Below, one piece after another: positions 51,411 to 58,789 of a stretch of DNA of 64,000 nucleotides. A program made the translations under genes and the position numbers. The stretch covers positions 1,364,001-1,428,000 of the forward strand of contig CAVUQC010000007.1 in the NCBI GenBank assembly GCA_963743575.1, written 5' to 3'. Numbering within the stretch: position 1 is the stretch's first letter; each line of letters begins with the position of its first letter. The notes below the pieces were generated by a model. That model had not been told where the DNA came from and did not search any database. It was given only the letters and a program-made list of their open reading frames with translations. The stretch is from DASUPK01 sp963743575 (lineage in GTDB: Bacteria; Actinomycetota; Thermoleophilia; Solirubrobacterales; 70-9).

Positions 51411-51416
51411 TAGACT
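51411..51416 (+). promoter_or_regulatory. -10 element TAGACT of the SRP RNA gene
   Basis: TAGACT ends six bases before the predicted 5' end of the RNA. The same bases read TAGTCTA on the other strand, where TAGTCT would serve the divergent ATPase gene, so both genes probably use overlapping -10 elements. Confidence 0.6.
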
Positions 51417-51422
51417 ACGCCG

Positions 51423-51696
51423 TGGACCGTGCTAGGCGGGGAATTAGCGGTGCCCTGTAATCCGCAACCCGCTCAAGCGGAGCTGAATTCCCTGACAAGG
51501 GACCGGCCCTCGGGGCCGGGTCGCCACAGGCGGCGTTGACGGCCAGGTCCTGCGCAGTGTCGGCCTGTGAACCAGGTCAGGTCCGGAAGGAAGCAGCCTT
51601 AAGCGGTAGCCGACATGTGATGCAGGCAAGCCTGGCTCGAGCCAAAAGCGGCGAACACGCCCGGGAGCCTCGTCTCGAGGATGGGTGCACGGTCCA
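51423..51696 (+). ncRNA. ffs: Signal recognition particle RNA, large type with Alu domain
   Basis: The region carries the universal SRP RNA helix-8 core CAGGTCCGGAAGGAAGCAGC (51578-51597), and its flanks pair as GCCAGG/CCTGGC and TGTCGGC/GCCGACA. The 5' part, beginning GTGCTAGGCGGGGAATTAGC and TGCCCTGTAATCCGCAACC, matches the Alu domain of the large bacterial form known from Bacillus. The ends pair perfectly: TGGACCGTGC (51423-51432) with GCACGGTCCA (51687-51696). Length is about 274 bases. It binds Ffh for membrane targeting of proteins. Most studied actinobacteria have the short form, so this is notable. Confidence 0.93.
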
Positions 51697-51702
51697 TACA
51701 AC

Positions 51703-51726
51703 TTTCCGGCACAGAATCTGCGGAAA
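51703..51726 (+). terminator. Possible terminator hairpin after the SRP RNA
   Basis: TTTCCGGCA pairs with TGCGGAAA, with one bulged G and a 7-base loop, directly downstream of the RNA end. It lacks a T-run, so it may also be a processing or stabilising hairpin. Confidence 0.35.
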
Positions 51727-51829
51727 ATTCCGGATGCACCGGGGTCGTCCATCGAAATAGGGTGTCCGTTCACGCCCGGCCCGGCCCAGTCCAGGCCGCG
51801 GCGACACAGGCGAACGAGGGAGAACGACG

Positions 51830-52399
51830 GTGAGACGGAGTTTGAGTAGAGCCATTTGCGCTGCGCTGCTGGGTGGGACGATGCTGGCGGTTGCGGCGCC
51901 GGCCGCGAACGCGTCCGACTTCTGGACTGTGCCGAGCTTCGACTTCGGCAGCCGGAGCGTGGGGACCACGAGCGATCCGCAGACGTTCGCGCTCGAGGCG
52001 ACCTGCAGTACCGGTCTCGGGATCCCTTTTCCCAATACCGACCCCTGTAGTCCGAGTCCCATACACGACTTCGGCGCAATCACCACGACTGGTCAGGGGT
52101 TCGCGATCGTCCAGGACACCGACACCTGCAACGCCCGAAACGGTAGGTTGGTGACGCCCACCTTCTTCCCGCCAACCGTCGACGTCTGCACTCTCCAGGT
52201 CACCTTCAAGCCGACCTCGGGCGGCTCCAAGACCGGCAGCCTGAGCACGACGACCAGCCCGTCCGGCGCTCCGCTGAAGGTCGCTCTGAAGGGAATCGGT
52301 GTCGGTAACGGAGCTGGAACCACGACGGCCAAGAAGAAGTGCAAGAAGAAGAAGCGCTTCGCCTCGGCGGCAAAGAAGTGCAAGAAGAAGAAGAAGTAG
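51830..52399 (+). CDS. Secreted protein with ASPM/choice-of-anchor-D-like domain and KKCKKKK tail
   Basis: The 189-residue protein has a signal peptide (about 1-29, ending ANA) and one beta-sandwich unit (FDFGSRSVGTTSDPQTFAL through LKVALKGIGVG) like the ASPM/SPD-2/Hydin repeats of cell-surface proteins. It ends in two Lys/Cys clusters, KKKCKKKKRF and KKCKKKKK, separated by an Ala/Ser spacer. GTG start with GAGGGAG upstream. All lysines in the tail use AAG. The tail suggests attachment to anionic wall polymers, which is inference. Confidence 0.8.
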   Translation: MRRSLSRAICAALLGGTMLAVAAPAANASDFWTVPSFDFGSRSVGTTSDPQTFALEATCSTGLGIPFPNTDPCSPSPIHDFGAITTTGQGFAIVQDTDTCNARNGRLVTPTFFPPTVDVCTLQVTFKPTSGGSKTGSLSTTTSPSGAPLKVALKGIGVGNGAGTTTAKKKCKKKKRFASAAKKCKKKKK

Positions 52400-52441
52400 C
52401 GCCGGCCGGCTTCCGTCTGCAGCGCTTGTAGGCTCCGCGGC

Positions 52442-52801
52442 GTGCGTGCGATCACCTTCGCCGGCGTCGCGGTAGCCGTTTTTCTCGTCGTGGGTGTCGC
52501 GAACGCCGACCGGAAGCCGTCCCACAAGGAGAAGGTGCGGATCGCGCGGGTGGTGGACCTGCCCGCGAAGTGCGCGCGTGTCCGTGTGTCGACCGAGACG
52601 AAGAAGCCCAAGTGGGCCTCGGTCTCATTCCGGCCCGGGCCGAAGGACTGCAACCCCTTCGCGAGCAACGGCGTGACCGTGGTGCGCAAAGCCGTCGGCC
52701 GTTGGCGCTTCGTCACGGCCGGGAGCAGCTTCGACTGCTCGAGCCTCTACGCCCAGGTCCCGAAGACCGTCGCGGCGGACCTCGGGATCAGCTGCAACTG
52801 A
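52442..52801 (+). CDS. Small secreted hypothetical protein
   Basis: The 119-residue product has a signal peptide (about 1-22, ending VANA) and a compact domain with cysteines in AKCARV, KDCNPF, FDCSSL and ISCN that can form two disulfides. TAGGCT ends seven bases before the GTG, so the transcript is leaderless. No family recognised. Confidence 0.72.
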   Translation: MRAITFAGVAVAVFLVVGVANADRKPSHKEKVRIARVVDLPAKCARVRVSTETKKPKWASVSFRPGPKDCNPFASNGVTVVRKAVGRWRFVTAGSSFDCSSLYAQVPKTVAADLGISCN

Positions 52802-52807
52802 TCGGCG

Positions 52808-53137
52808 CTATTTCGGCGGCAGCGATGCGGCGTAGTCCGCGCCGGCCTCAACCCACTCCGCCAGCCCCTCCTCGTCGGCTGTCCGCTCCGGCGACACATA
52901 GACCGTCGTCCTCATCGGCTTGCCCGTGAAGTCGAAGGGACGGACGCCGTCCTCGGCGAGTGCCTTCTCGCCCTCCTCCTCGCCCAGCCGGACGATCAGA
53001 TCCTCGCCCAGCACGCCGCAGGCCATGTTCCCCGCCACCATGAAGGCGACGCCGCCGAACATCTTGCGCTCGGAGACGTCGCTGCGGGCGGACAGGACGT
53101 CTCGGATGCGGTCGGCGAGCGCTTCGTCGTAGGCCAT
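52808..53137 (-). CDS. TfoX N-terminal domain protein
   Basis: The 109-residue protein is a single TfoX-N domain: SERKMFGGVAFMVAGNMACGVLGEDLIVRLG, then a region with DFTGKPMRTTVYV. The family includes competence regulators, but stand-alone actinobacterial members have no proven function. TAGCCT ends six bases before the ATG (leaderless). It is divergent from dnaX. Confidence 0.9.
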   Translation of the reverse strand: MAYDEALADRIRDVLSARSDVSERKMFGGVAFMVAGNMACGVLGEDLIVRLGEEEGEKALAEDGVRPFDFTGKPMRTTVYVSPERTADEEGLAEWVEAGADYAASLPPK

Positions 53138-53219
53138 GTGAAAAGGCTAACCCCCGGAGTTTCCGGAACCTCGCCGCCGCCGCCCGGGGCTGGCCGAAGG
53201 CGGGGGATAGACTCGATTC

Positions 53220-54965
53220 GTGGCCGAATCCGCGTCTCTCTATCGCCGCCACCGCCCTCAGAGCTTCTCGGAGGTCGTCGGGCAGGAGCACATCGTGCGC
53301 ACCCTCTCCAACGCCGTGGAGAAGGACCGCGTCCATCACGCCTACCTGTTCGTCGGCTCGCGCGGGACCGGGAAGACCTCGATGGCGAAGATCCTCGCCC
53401 TGTCGCTCAACTGCGTCAACGGCCCTACCCTGACGCCCTGCGGGGAGTGCGAGTCCTGCCTGACGATTGCGGCGGGGACCTCGCTCGACGTGATCGAGAT
53501 GGACGCCGCCTCCAACCGCTCGGTGGACGACATCCGCGAGCTGCGGGAGCGCGTCGGCTTCGCCCCTGCCGCCGGGCGCTGGAAGGTCTACATCCTCGAC
53601 GAGGCCCACATGCTCACCAAGGAGGCCTGGAACGCCTTCCTGAAGACCCTCGAGGAGCCGCCGCCCAACACCGCCTTCGTCCTGGCGACGACCGAGCCGC
53701 AGAAGGTGATGGCGACGATCGTCGACCGCTGCCAGCGCTTCGACTTCCAGCGCCCCTCGCTGGAGCAGATCGCCGAGGTGGTGAAGCGAGTCGCCGCAGC
53801 GGAGTCCATCGAGATCGAGGACGGAGCGGTCGCCCTGATCTCGCGCTCGGCGACCGGAAGCTTCAGAGATGCCCTCGGCACCTTGGACCAACTGGTTGCG
53901 TTCGGAGGCGACTCGGTCACCACCGACGAGGTGATCGAGCTCTTGGGCGCCGCGGACGCAGAGCTCCTCTTCGACACGACGGACGCCCTCGCCACGGGCG
54001 ATGCGAAGTCCGCGCTGGAGGCGGTCGAACGCCTCTCCCGCTCGGGCCGCGACCCGGGCCAGTTCGCAAGAGACCTGATCGCCCACCTGCGCCAGCTCCT
54101 GGTCGCCCGCGCGACCGGAGAGGTGCCGGAGTCCTTCACCGTCACGGTCGCCCAGCCGGAGCGGCTCGCGGAACAGGCGAAGCAAATGGACGACGCCAAG
54201 CTGGTCGGAGCAATCGACTCGCTCAGCGCGGCCGTGGCGGCGATGAGAGAAGGCGATGACCCGCGCCTGACCCTCGAGGTCGCCCTGCTCAAGGTGGCGA
54301 CCCCGAGCCTCGACTCTTCGCGTGAGGCCCTGCTGCGCCGCATCGAGTCCCTGGAGTCGCGCCTGACCGGCGGTGGGGCCGGGGAAGGGGGCTCAGCAGG
54401 CTCCAGCAGTCCGGTGGCCCGCTCAACCACGGCAGGAGCCCAAGCAGAGTCCCCAGCGCCGGGCCCGCCTGTTGAGAACGCTTCCCCGGCCCCGCCGCCC
54501 GTGGAGCAGCCCGCCTCGGAGGATCCGGAGCCTGAGCCCGAACCCGAGGCCGCGGTGGCAACCGCGACCGTGGAGATCGACCGGGTGATCGAGGCCTGGC
54601 CGGCGATCGTCGGTCACTTCAGGGATTCCGGCTCGGCGATGCTCTCGACCCTGTTCGACGAGGCCCGTCCGCTGGAGATCGAGGAGGAGCGCTCGATGCT
54701 CCGTATCGGCTTCCCCGACTCCGCCAAGTTCAACAAGAAGAAGGCCGAGTCCTCGGTCAACGTCGAGCGGATGACCGAGGCGATCACGCTCATCGTCGGC
54801 ACCCGCCTGCGGCCCGCCTACGAGCTGATCGAGGAGGAGCAGCCGGCCACGCCGGAGGCATCCAGCGAGGTCAGCGAGGATGATCTGGTCGACATGATCA
54901 AGGACAACTTCGACGCGACGGAGGTCGTCCCCGACGACGACACGCGTGAAAGCGAGGTCGGCTGA
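53220..54965 (+). CDS. dnaX: DNA polymerase III subunit gamma/tau
   Basis: The 581-residue clamp-loader ATPase has Walker A GSRGTGKTS (Lys52), the zinc cysteines Cys65, Cys74, Cys77 and Cys80, Walker B with DEAH (127-130), the sensor-1 region LATTEPQKV and a Pro/Glu-rich linker (about 385-440) before a C-terminal domain. It loads the sliding clamp at the replication fork. GTG is the start: TAGACT ends six bases before it. It overlaps ybaB by one base. I see no clear A-rich slippery site for making gamma. Confidence 0.96.
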   Translation: MAESASLYRRHRPQSFSEVVGQEHIVRTLSNAVEKDRVHHAYLFVGSRGTGKTSMAKILALSLNCVNGPTLTPCGECESCLTIAAGTSLDVIEMDAASNRSVDDIRELRERVGFAPAAGRWKVYILDEAHMLTKEAWNAFLKTLEEPPPNTAFVLATTEPQKVMATIVDRCQRFDFQRPSLEQIAEVVKRVAAAESIEIEDGAVALISRSATGSFRDALGTLDQLVAFGGDSVTTDEVIELLGAADAELLFDTTDALATGDAKSALEAVERLSRSGRDPGQFARDLIAHLRQLLVARATGEVPESFTVTVAQPERLAEQAKQMDDAKLVGAIDSLSAAVAAMREGDDPRLTLEVALLKVATPSLDSSREALLRRIESLESRLTGGGAGEGGSAGSSSPVARSTTAGAQAESPAPGPPVENASPAPPPVEQPASEDPEPEPEPEAAVATATVEIDRVIEAWPAIVGHFRDSGSAMLSTLFDEARPLEIEEERSMLRIGFPDSAKFNKKKAESSVNVERMTEAITLIVGTRLRPAYELIEEEQPATPEASSEVSEDDLVDMIKDNFDATEVVPDDDTRESEVG

Positions 54966-55300
54966 TGCCGCAGGGACCCAACATGAACCAGCTGCTCAAG
55001 CAGGCTCAGCAGATGCAGGCCGAGATGGCCAAGGCCCAGGAGCAGCTCAAGACCGAGATCGTCGAGGCGAGCGCGGGCGGCGGCATGGTCAAGGTCACGA
55101 TGACCGGCGACATGCAGCTGCGCGAGATCGCGATCTCGCCCGAGGCCGTGGATCCCGAGGACGTCGACATGCTCCAGGACATGGTCGCCGCGGCGGTCAA
55201 CGAGGCGCTTCGCTCCGCTCAGGAGCTGGCAGCGAGCCGGATGGGCGGAATCGCCGGGCTCGGCGGTGGGGGCGGCCTTCCCGGATTGCCGGGGATGTAG
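54965..55300 (+). CDS. YbaB/EbfC family nucleoid-associated protein
   Basis: The 111-residue protein has the YbaB fold: a helical start with MNQLLKQAQQMQAEMAKAQEQL, the sheet with GGGMVKVTMTGDMQLREIAISPE, and the final helix with DMVAAAVNEALRSAQEL. The C-terminus is Gly-rich (GLGGGGGLPGLPGM). It binds DNA as a dimer. It follows dnaX in the conserved dnaX-ybaB-recR order. Confidence 0.95.
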   Translation: MPQGPNMNQLLKQAQQMQAEMAKAQEQLKTEIVEASAGGGMVKVTMTGDMQLREIAISPEAVDPEDVDMLQDMVAAAVNEALRSAQELAASRMGGIAGLGGGGGLPGLPGM

Positions 55301-55839
55301 TGAGAGGGGGTGCGGGAGGGCTGGCGATCGCCGCGGGGCTCCTCGTCATGGCCACGGGTGTCACCGCCGCCGCCGGTGCCTCGAGCCCCGTAGCGATGAA
55401 GGCGAAGATCTGCCGGGTCCACGGCGTCCCGGTCCACAAGAAGAGCTGCAAGAAGCCGGTCTCGCTTGTTCGCGCCACGCTGACCTGGTCCGGCGGCGAC
55501 TTCGCCACCGACTACGACCTCTACGCTTTCGGCAGCCACGGCGTGACCACGCCCACTGGGAATGGGATCACCAAGTCGAGGATCTCGCGGAGTGACGTAA
55601 ATCCCTCCGGGACCGAGACGTTCACCGACCTGCTCTGGAGGAAGCCGGGAGCGCGGAGCTTCAGGTTCGGCGTCTGCCACCAGAACGGAACGCTCCCGGT
55701 GGCCTACACGCTCACGTACCTCACCACGGACGGACGGCATCACACCGACTCCCAGACCGGCGGAGAGGGCTTCAACGCCGTGTACGGGAACAGTGGCGCC
55801 GCGCCCGTGCTGGGGACGATTGAGTGCCCGGCTCTCTAG
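55300..55839 (+). CDS. Secreted beta-sandwich protein, KKCKKKK-family paralog 1
   Basis: The 179-residue product has an N-terminal signal (about 7-28) and a domain starting LVRATLTWSGGDFATDYDLYAF, the same as in three genes after recR. Its Lys/Cys segment is shortened to HKKSCKKPVS. The D-x-D-L motif and GTETFTD-x-L repeat in all four. GTG overlaps the ybaB stop by one base, so it is coupled to ybaB and splits the ybaB-recR pair. The fold resembles pre-peptidase C-terminal or DUF2135-type sandwich domains, without certainty. Confidence 0.75.
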   Translation: MRGGAGGLAIAAGLLVMATGVTAAAGASSPVAMKAKICRVHGVPVHKKSCKKPVSLVRATLTWSGGDFATDYDLYAFGSHGVTTPTGNGITKSRISRSDVNPSGTETFTDLLWRKPGARSFRFGVCHQNGTLPVAYTLTYLTTDGRHHTDSQTGGEGFNAVYGNSGAAPVLGTIECPAL

Positions 55840-55883
55840 CGGTGGAGCCCGGACCCGCCCTGCGCCACGGCTAGGCTGACCTC

Positions 55884-56474
55884 ATGTACGCGGGACCGAT
55901 CAGCCAGCTGATCGCCGAGCTCTCGAAGCTGCCCGGCATTGGACAGCGCACCGCGCAACGACTCGCCTTCCACATCCTCAGGGCCAGCGACGAGGACGCC
56001 CTCGGCCTCTCCGACGCGATCCGCGAGGTGAAGGAGAAGGTCGGCCTCTGCGAGGTCTGCTTCAACCTGGCGGAGGGCCCGCGCTGCCGCATCTGCGAGG
56101 ACACCCGTCGCGACCAGTCGGTGATCTGCGTGGTCGAGGAGCCGGCGGACGTGATCCCGTTCGAGCGAACCGGCGAGTACCGCGGCCTCTACCACGTGCT
56201 CGGCGGCGCACTCTCTCCGATCGACGGGATCGACCCCGAGGACCTGCGGATAGCCGAGCTGGTCGAGCGCGTCGACGGCGACATCAAGGAGGTCGTGCTC
56301 GCCACGAACCCGACCACGACCGGAGAGGCCACCGCGCTGCACATCGCCGATGCGCTTCGGGATCGCGTCACGGTCACCCGTCTGGCCAGCGGCCTGCCCG
56401 TCGGCGCCGACCTCGAGCACGCCGACGAGGTCACCCTTGGCAAGGCTCTCGCGGGAAGGCAATCCCTTTCGTAG
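55884..56474 (+). CDS. recR: Recombination protein RecR
   Basis: The 196-residue protein has an N-terminal helix-hairpin-helix (KLPGIGQRTAQRLAFHIL), a C4 zinc finger (Cys56, Cys59, Cys68, Cys71), and a Toprim domain with VVEEPADV and ATNPTTTGEATALHI. It works with RecF/RecO in loading RecA at gaps. TAGGCT ends six bases before the ATG, so recR has its own leaderless promoter apart from dnaX-ybaB. Confidence 0.96.
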   Translation: MYAGPISQLIAELSKLPGIGQRTAQRLAFHILRASDEDALGLSDAIREVKEKVGLCEVCFNLAEGPRCRICEDTRRDQSVICVVEEPADVIPFERTGEYRGLYHVLGGALSPIDGIDPEDLRIAELVERVDGDIKEVVLATNPTTTGEATALHIADALRDRVTVTRLASGLPVGADLEHADEVTLGKALAGRQSLS

Positions 56475-56529
56475 AGGTCTCCGTATTCAGGTGGTACTCA
56501 CAACCATCTGAACGAATCAGGGGGAACAA

Positions 56530-57081
56530 ATGAGTCAGAACAAGGGGATTCTCGCTGCCTGCATAGTCGCGGCGCTGGCCCTTGCGATTACCATCGCTGG
56601 AACCGCGACCGCCGCGCCGGGAGCCTCGAAGGCCGGGAAGAGGTGCAAGAAGACGCACTCCCACAAGAGGAAGTGCAAGAAGAGGAAGGCCGACGCTCGG
56701 CCCTCGCCGGTCATCCGCGCCACGCTGACCTGGTCGAACGGCGGCGCCGATGACGTGGACATGGACCTGTTCGTCTTCGACGCGGACGGCAACCGCGCCG
56801 GAAACGGCTCGAACACGATTCCGCTCACATCCATCACGCCGGACTTCTCGGGTCCTGCGGGAAGCGAGACGTTCACGGACAGCCTATTCACTCCGCGGGC
56901 GGCCCGGGACCTCAGCTTCGGGGTCTGTTACACGGTCGGCGGTTCGGTCCACACTCCGTTCACGATCACCTACGTGACGGCTGACGGCGTCGTTCACGGC
57001 GACTCCCAGAATCCAGGGAGCAGCTTCCACTACGACTATCCCGGTGGGGCCCCGATTCCGTCGGGCTACTGCCCGAACTGA
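56530..57081 (+). CDS. Secreted beta-sandwich protein, KKCKKKK-family paralog 2
   Basis: The 183-residue product has a signal peptide (about 1-31), then a Lys/Cys segment (GKRCKKTHSHKRKCKKRK, about 36-56) and the shared domain: VIRATLTWSNGGADDVDMDLFVFDADGN, GSETFTDSLF, LSFGVCY and a closing YPGGAPIPSGYCPN. The D-x-D-x-D acidic set could bind calcium. GGGGGAA precedes the ATG. The function is unknown. Confidence 0.8.
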   Translation: MSQNKGILAACIVAALALAITIAGTATAAPGASKAGKRCKKTHSHKRKCKKRKADARPSPVIRATLTWSNGGADDVDMDLFVFDADGNRAGNGSNTIPLTSITPDFSGPAGSETFTDSLFTPRAARDLSFGVCYTVGGSVHTPFTITYVTADGVVHGDSQNPGSSFHYDYPGGAPIPSGYCPN

Positions 57082-57150
57082 GTACCACGGGCGAGTTCAC
57101 CGATAGTAGGCTCGCCCGGAACCTGGAAACAGCCGGAGAGGGGAATCAAG

Positions 57151-57750
57151 ATGAGAAGGAACAAGGGGCTGGTGCTGTTGGCGCTCATGGCGCTGGCGGT
57201 TTTCACGATCACCGCGACCGTCGGCGGAAGCGCGAGTGCTTCCGGCGGCCACGCTGTCGCGGCGAAGAAGAAGTGCAAGAAGAAGAAGGCGAGCTCGGCC
57301 AAGAAGAAGAAGAAGTGCAAGAAGAAGAAGGGCGCCGGCGGTCAGACGCTGGTTCGTGCGACGCTCACCTGGTCGAACGGCGGCTCGAGCGACGTCGACA
57401 TGGACCTGTTCGCCTTCGACGCGAGCGGCCATCAGGCCGGCAATGGGGCGAACACGATCCCATCGAGCACCATTTCGCCGGACCTAACCGGCCCAGCCGG
57501 CAGCGAAACGTTCACGGATCAGGCGTTCAATCAGAAGCGGCCGCTGAGCTTCGGCGTCTGCTACCTGGTCTCCGGCTCGGTCCACACCGACTACACGATC
57601 AGCTTCGTCACGGCTGACGGGGTCACCCACACTGAGACCAGGGCCGACGACGGCACTCCTCCGAGCCTGGGGAGCAGCGCCCACGTCAACTATCCGGGCG
57701 GGGCGCCGATCCCGGACGGGTACTGCCCCGGCACCAGCCTGGTTCCGTAG
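57151..57750 (+). CDS. Secreted beta-sandwich protein, KKCKKKK-family paralog 3
   Basis: The 199-residue product has a signal peptide (about 1-30), a dense basic stretch of about 35 residues made of KKKCKKKKAS and KKKKKCKKKKG blocks, and the shared domain with LTWSNGGSSDVDMDLFAFDASGH, SETFTDQAF, LSFGVCY and YPGGAPIPDGYCPG. TAGGCT at 57107-57112 is a likely -10, and the leader contains GGAGAGGGGAA. The basic stretch is between the signal and the domain, unlike the C-terminal tails at 51830 and 61647. Confidence 0.82.
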   Translation: MRRNKGLVLLALMALAVFTITATVGGSASASGGHAVAAKKKCKKKKASSAKKKKKCKKKKGAGGQTLVRATLTWSNGGSSDVDMDLFAFDASGHQAGNGANTIPSSTISPDLTGPAGSETFTDQAFNQKRPLSFGVCYLVSGSVHTDYTISFVTADGVTHTETRADDGTPPSLGSSAHVNYPGGAPIPDGYCPGTSLVP

Positions 57751-57760
57751 GCAAGATTGG

Positions 57761-57780
57761 GGCCGGCCCGCGGGTCGGCC
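57761..57780 (+). terminator. Strong GC hairpin downstream of paralog 3
   Basis: GGCCGGCCCG followed by CGGGTCGGCC forms a stem of up to eight pairs, with one G-T wobble and a minimal loop, 11 bases after the stop. No T-run follows, so it may be a weak intrinsic terminator or an mRNA end-stabilising hairpin. Confidence 0.4.
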
Positions 57781-57883
57781 GGGATTTCAGATGGCGGGTC
57801 GGGCTTCGGGCCCGGTCCGCCGCTGGTCCCTCCGATAGGCTGCGCCGCCGAAGGGGGGTGCGTACCCAGGGAAGGATGGAGGG

Positions 57884-58486
57884 ATGAGCAGGAGCAAGGG
57901 AGTCCTCGGACTGACGCTGTTTGCGATCGTCGCCTTGACAGTGAGCCTCACGAGCGGCGTCGCCGTGAGCGCGGCCGGAACGCAGACGGCCGTCGCTGCG
58001 AAGAAGAAGTGCAAGAAGAAGAAGAAGAAGGCGCATTCGGCCAAGAAGAAGAAGTGCAAGAAGCCGACGGGAACCACTCCCACCTCCACGGCACCGCTGG
58101 TTCGCGCCACGCTGGCCTGGAGCGGCGGGGACGGTCCGAGCACCCAGGACATGGACCTTCATGTCTACGACACGAGCGGCAACGAGGCGGGTGACGCCGC
58201 CAACGGGACCCGGTCCGATGCGATCCCATCCAGCACGCTCTCTCCGGACGTCAAGGGCCCCTCGGGAACAGAGACCTTCACGGACAACTCGCCGCAGCCG
58301 CTGCGGACGTTCAGCTTTGCCGTCTGCAATCTGGGAGTCGGCCCGCTCTACAACACGCCGTTCACGATCACCTACGTGACGGCCGACGGTGTGAGCCACA
58401 CCGACACCAAGAATCCCCCTGGTGGCACGGACTTCACGTACCCGGGCGGGGCCCCGATTCCCAGCAACCCCTGCAACAGGAGCTAG
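57884..58486 (+). CDS. Secreted beta-sandwich protein, KKCKKKK-family paralog 4
   Basis: The 200-residue product has a signal peptide (about 1-33), a basic stretch with KKKCKKKKKK and KKKKCKKP, a Thr/Pro spacer, and the shared domain: LVRATLAWSGGDGPSTQDMDLHVYD, TETFTDNS, FSFAVCN and YPGGAPIPSNPCN. TAGGCT at 57836-57841 is a likely -10 and GGAAGGATGGAGGG precedes the ATG. The protein ends with a cysteine and basic residues. Confidence 0.82.
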   Translation: MSRSKGVLGLTLFAIVALTVSLTSGVAVSAAGTQTAVAAKKKCKKKKKKAHSAKKKKCKKPTGTTPTSTAPLVRATLAWSGGDGPSTQDMDLHVYDTSGNEAGDAANGTRSDAIPSSTLSPDVKGPSGTETFTDNSPQPLRTFSFAVCNLGVGPLYNTPFTITYVTADGVSHTDTKNPPGGTDFTYPGGAPIPSNPCNRS

Positions 58487-58504
58487 CCGGCCGGAACAGC
58501 GAAA

Positions 58505-58744
58505 CTACATGCGGCGGGTCGGGTCGTCGTACCCGCCCCGCCGCTGTGGGTACTCGTCCTTGTCCTTCGGCGGTCCTCCCTGCCGGACCAGTTCGTAGAG
58601 CAAGGACAGCGCCAGGCCGGCGCCGCCGGCGATCATCAGGATCAGACCGACGGTCTGGATGTTGACCACATCCGAGTGGACGTTGATCGCGTAGCGCAGG
58701 ATTGCGCCGATCGCGATCAGGAAGATTGCTGAGGCAATGGTCAC
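58505..58744 (-). CDS. Small two-helix membrane protein (DUF6458-like)
   Basis: The 79-residue product begins TIASAIFLIAIGAILRYAI, followed by a polar turn NVHSDVVNIQTVG, a second membrane helix and a hydrophilic tail with GGPPKDKDEYPQRR. This layout is known from the DUF6458 group in actinobacteria. GTG at 58744 is chosen because TATGCT ends seven bases before it; in-frame starts upstream would lie inside the promoter. Function unknown. Confidence 0.75.
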   Translation of the reverse strand: MTIASAIFLIAIGAILRYAINVHSDVVNIQTVGLILMIAGGAGLALSLLYELVRQGGPPKDKDEYPQRRGGYDDPTRRM

Positions 58745-58789
58745 GGTCGGCAGCATAGCCGCGGCTCTCGCCGCGACCTGCACGGCTCC

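Noticed and set aside
53220..54965. Programmed frameshift in dnaX
   Set aside because: I found no long A-run or slippery heptamer with a following hairpin in the part that would give gamma.
52340..58060. AAG/TGC-rich repeats considered as microsatellites or a CRISPR-like array
   Set aside because: They lie in frame within signal-peptide-bearing genes and encode Lys/Cys segments; unit length varies and there are no spacers.
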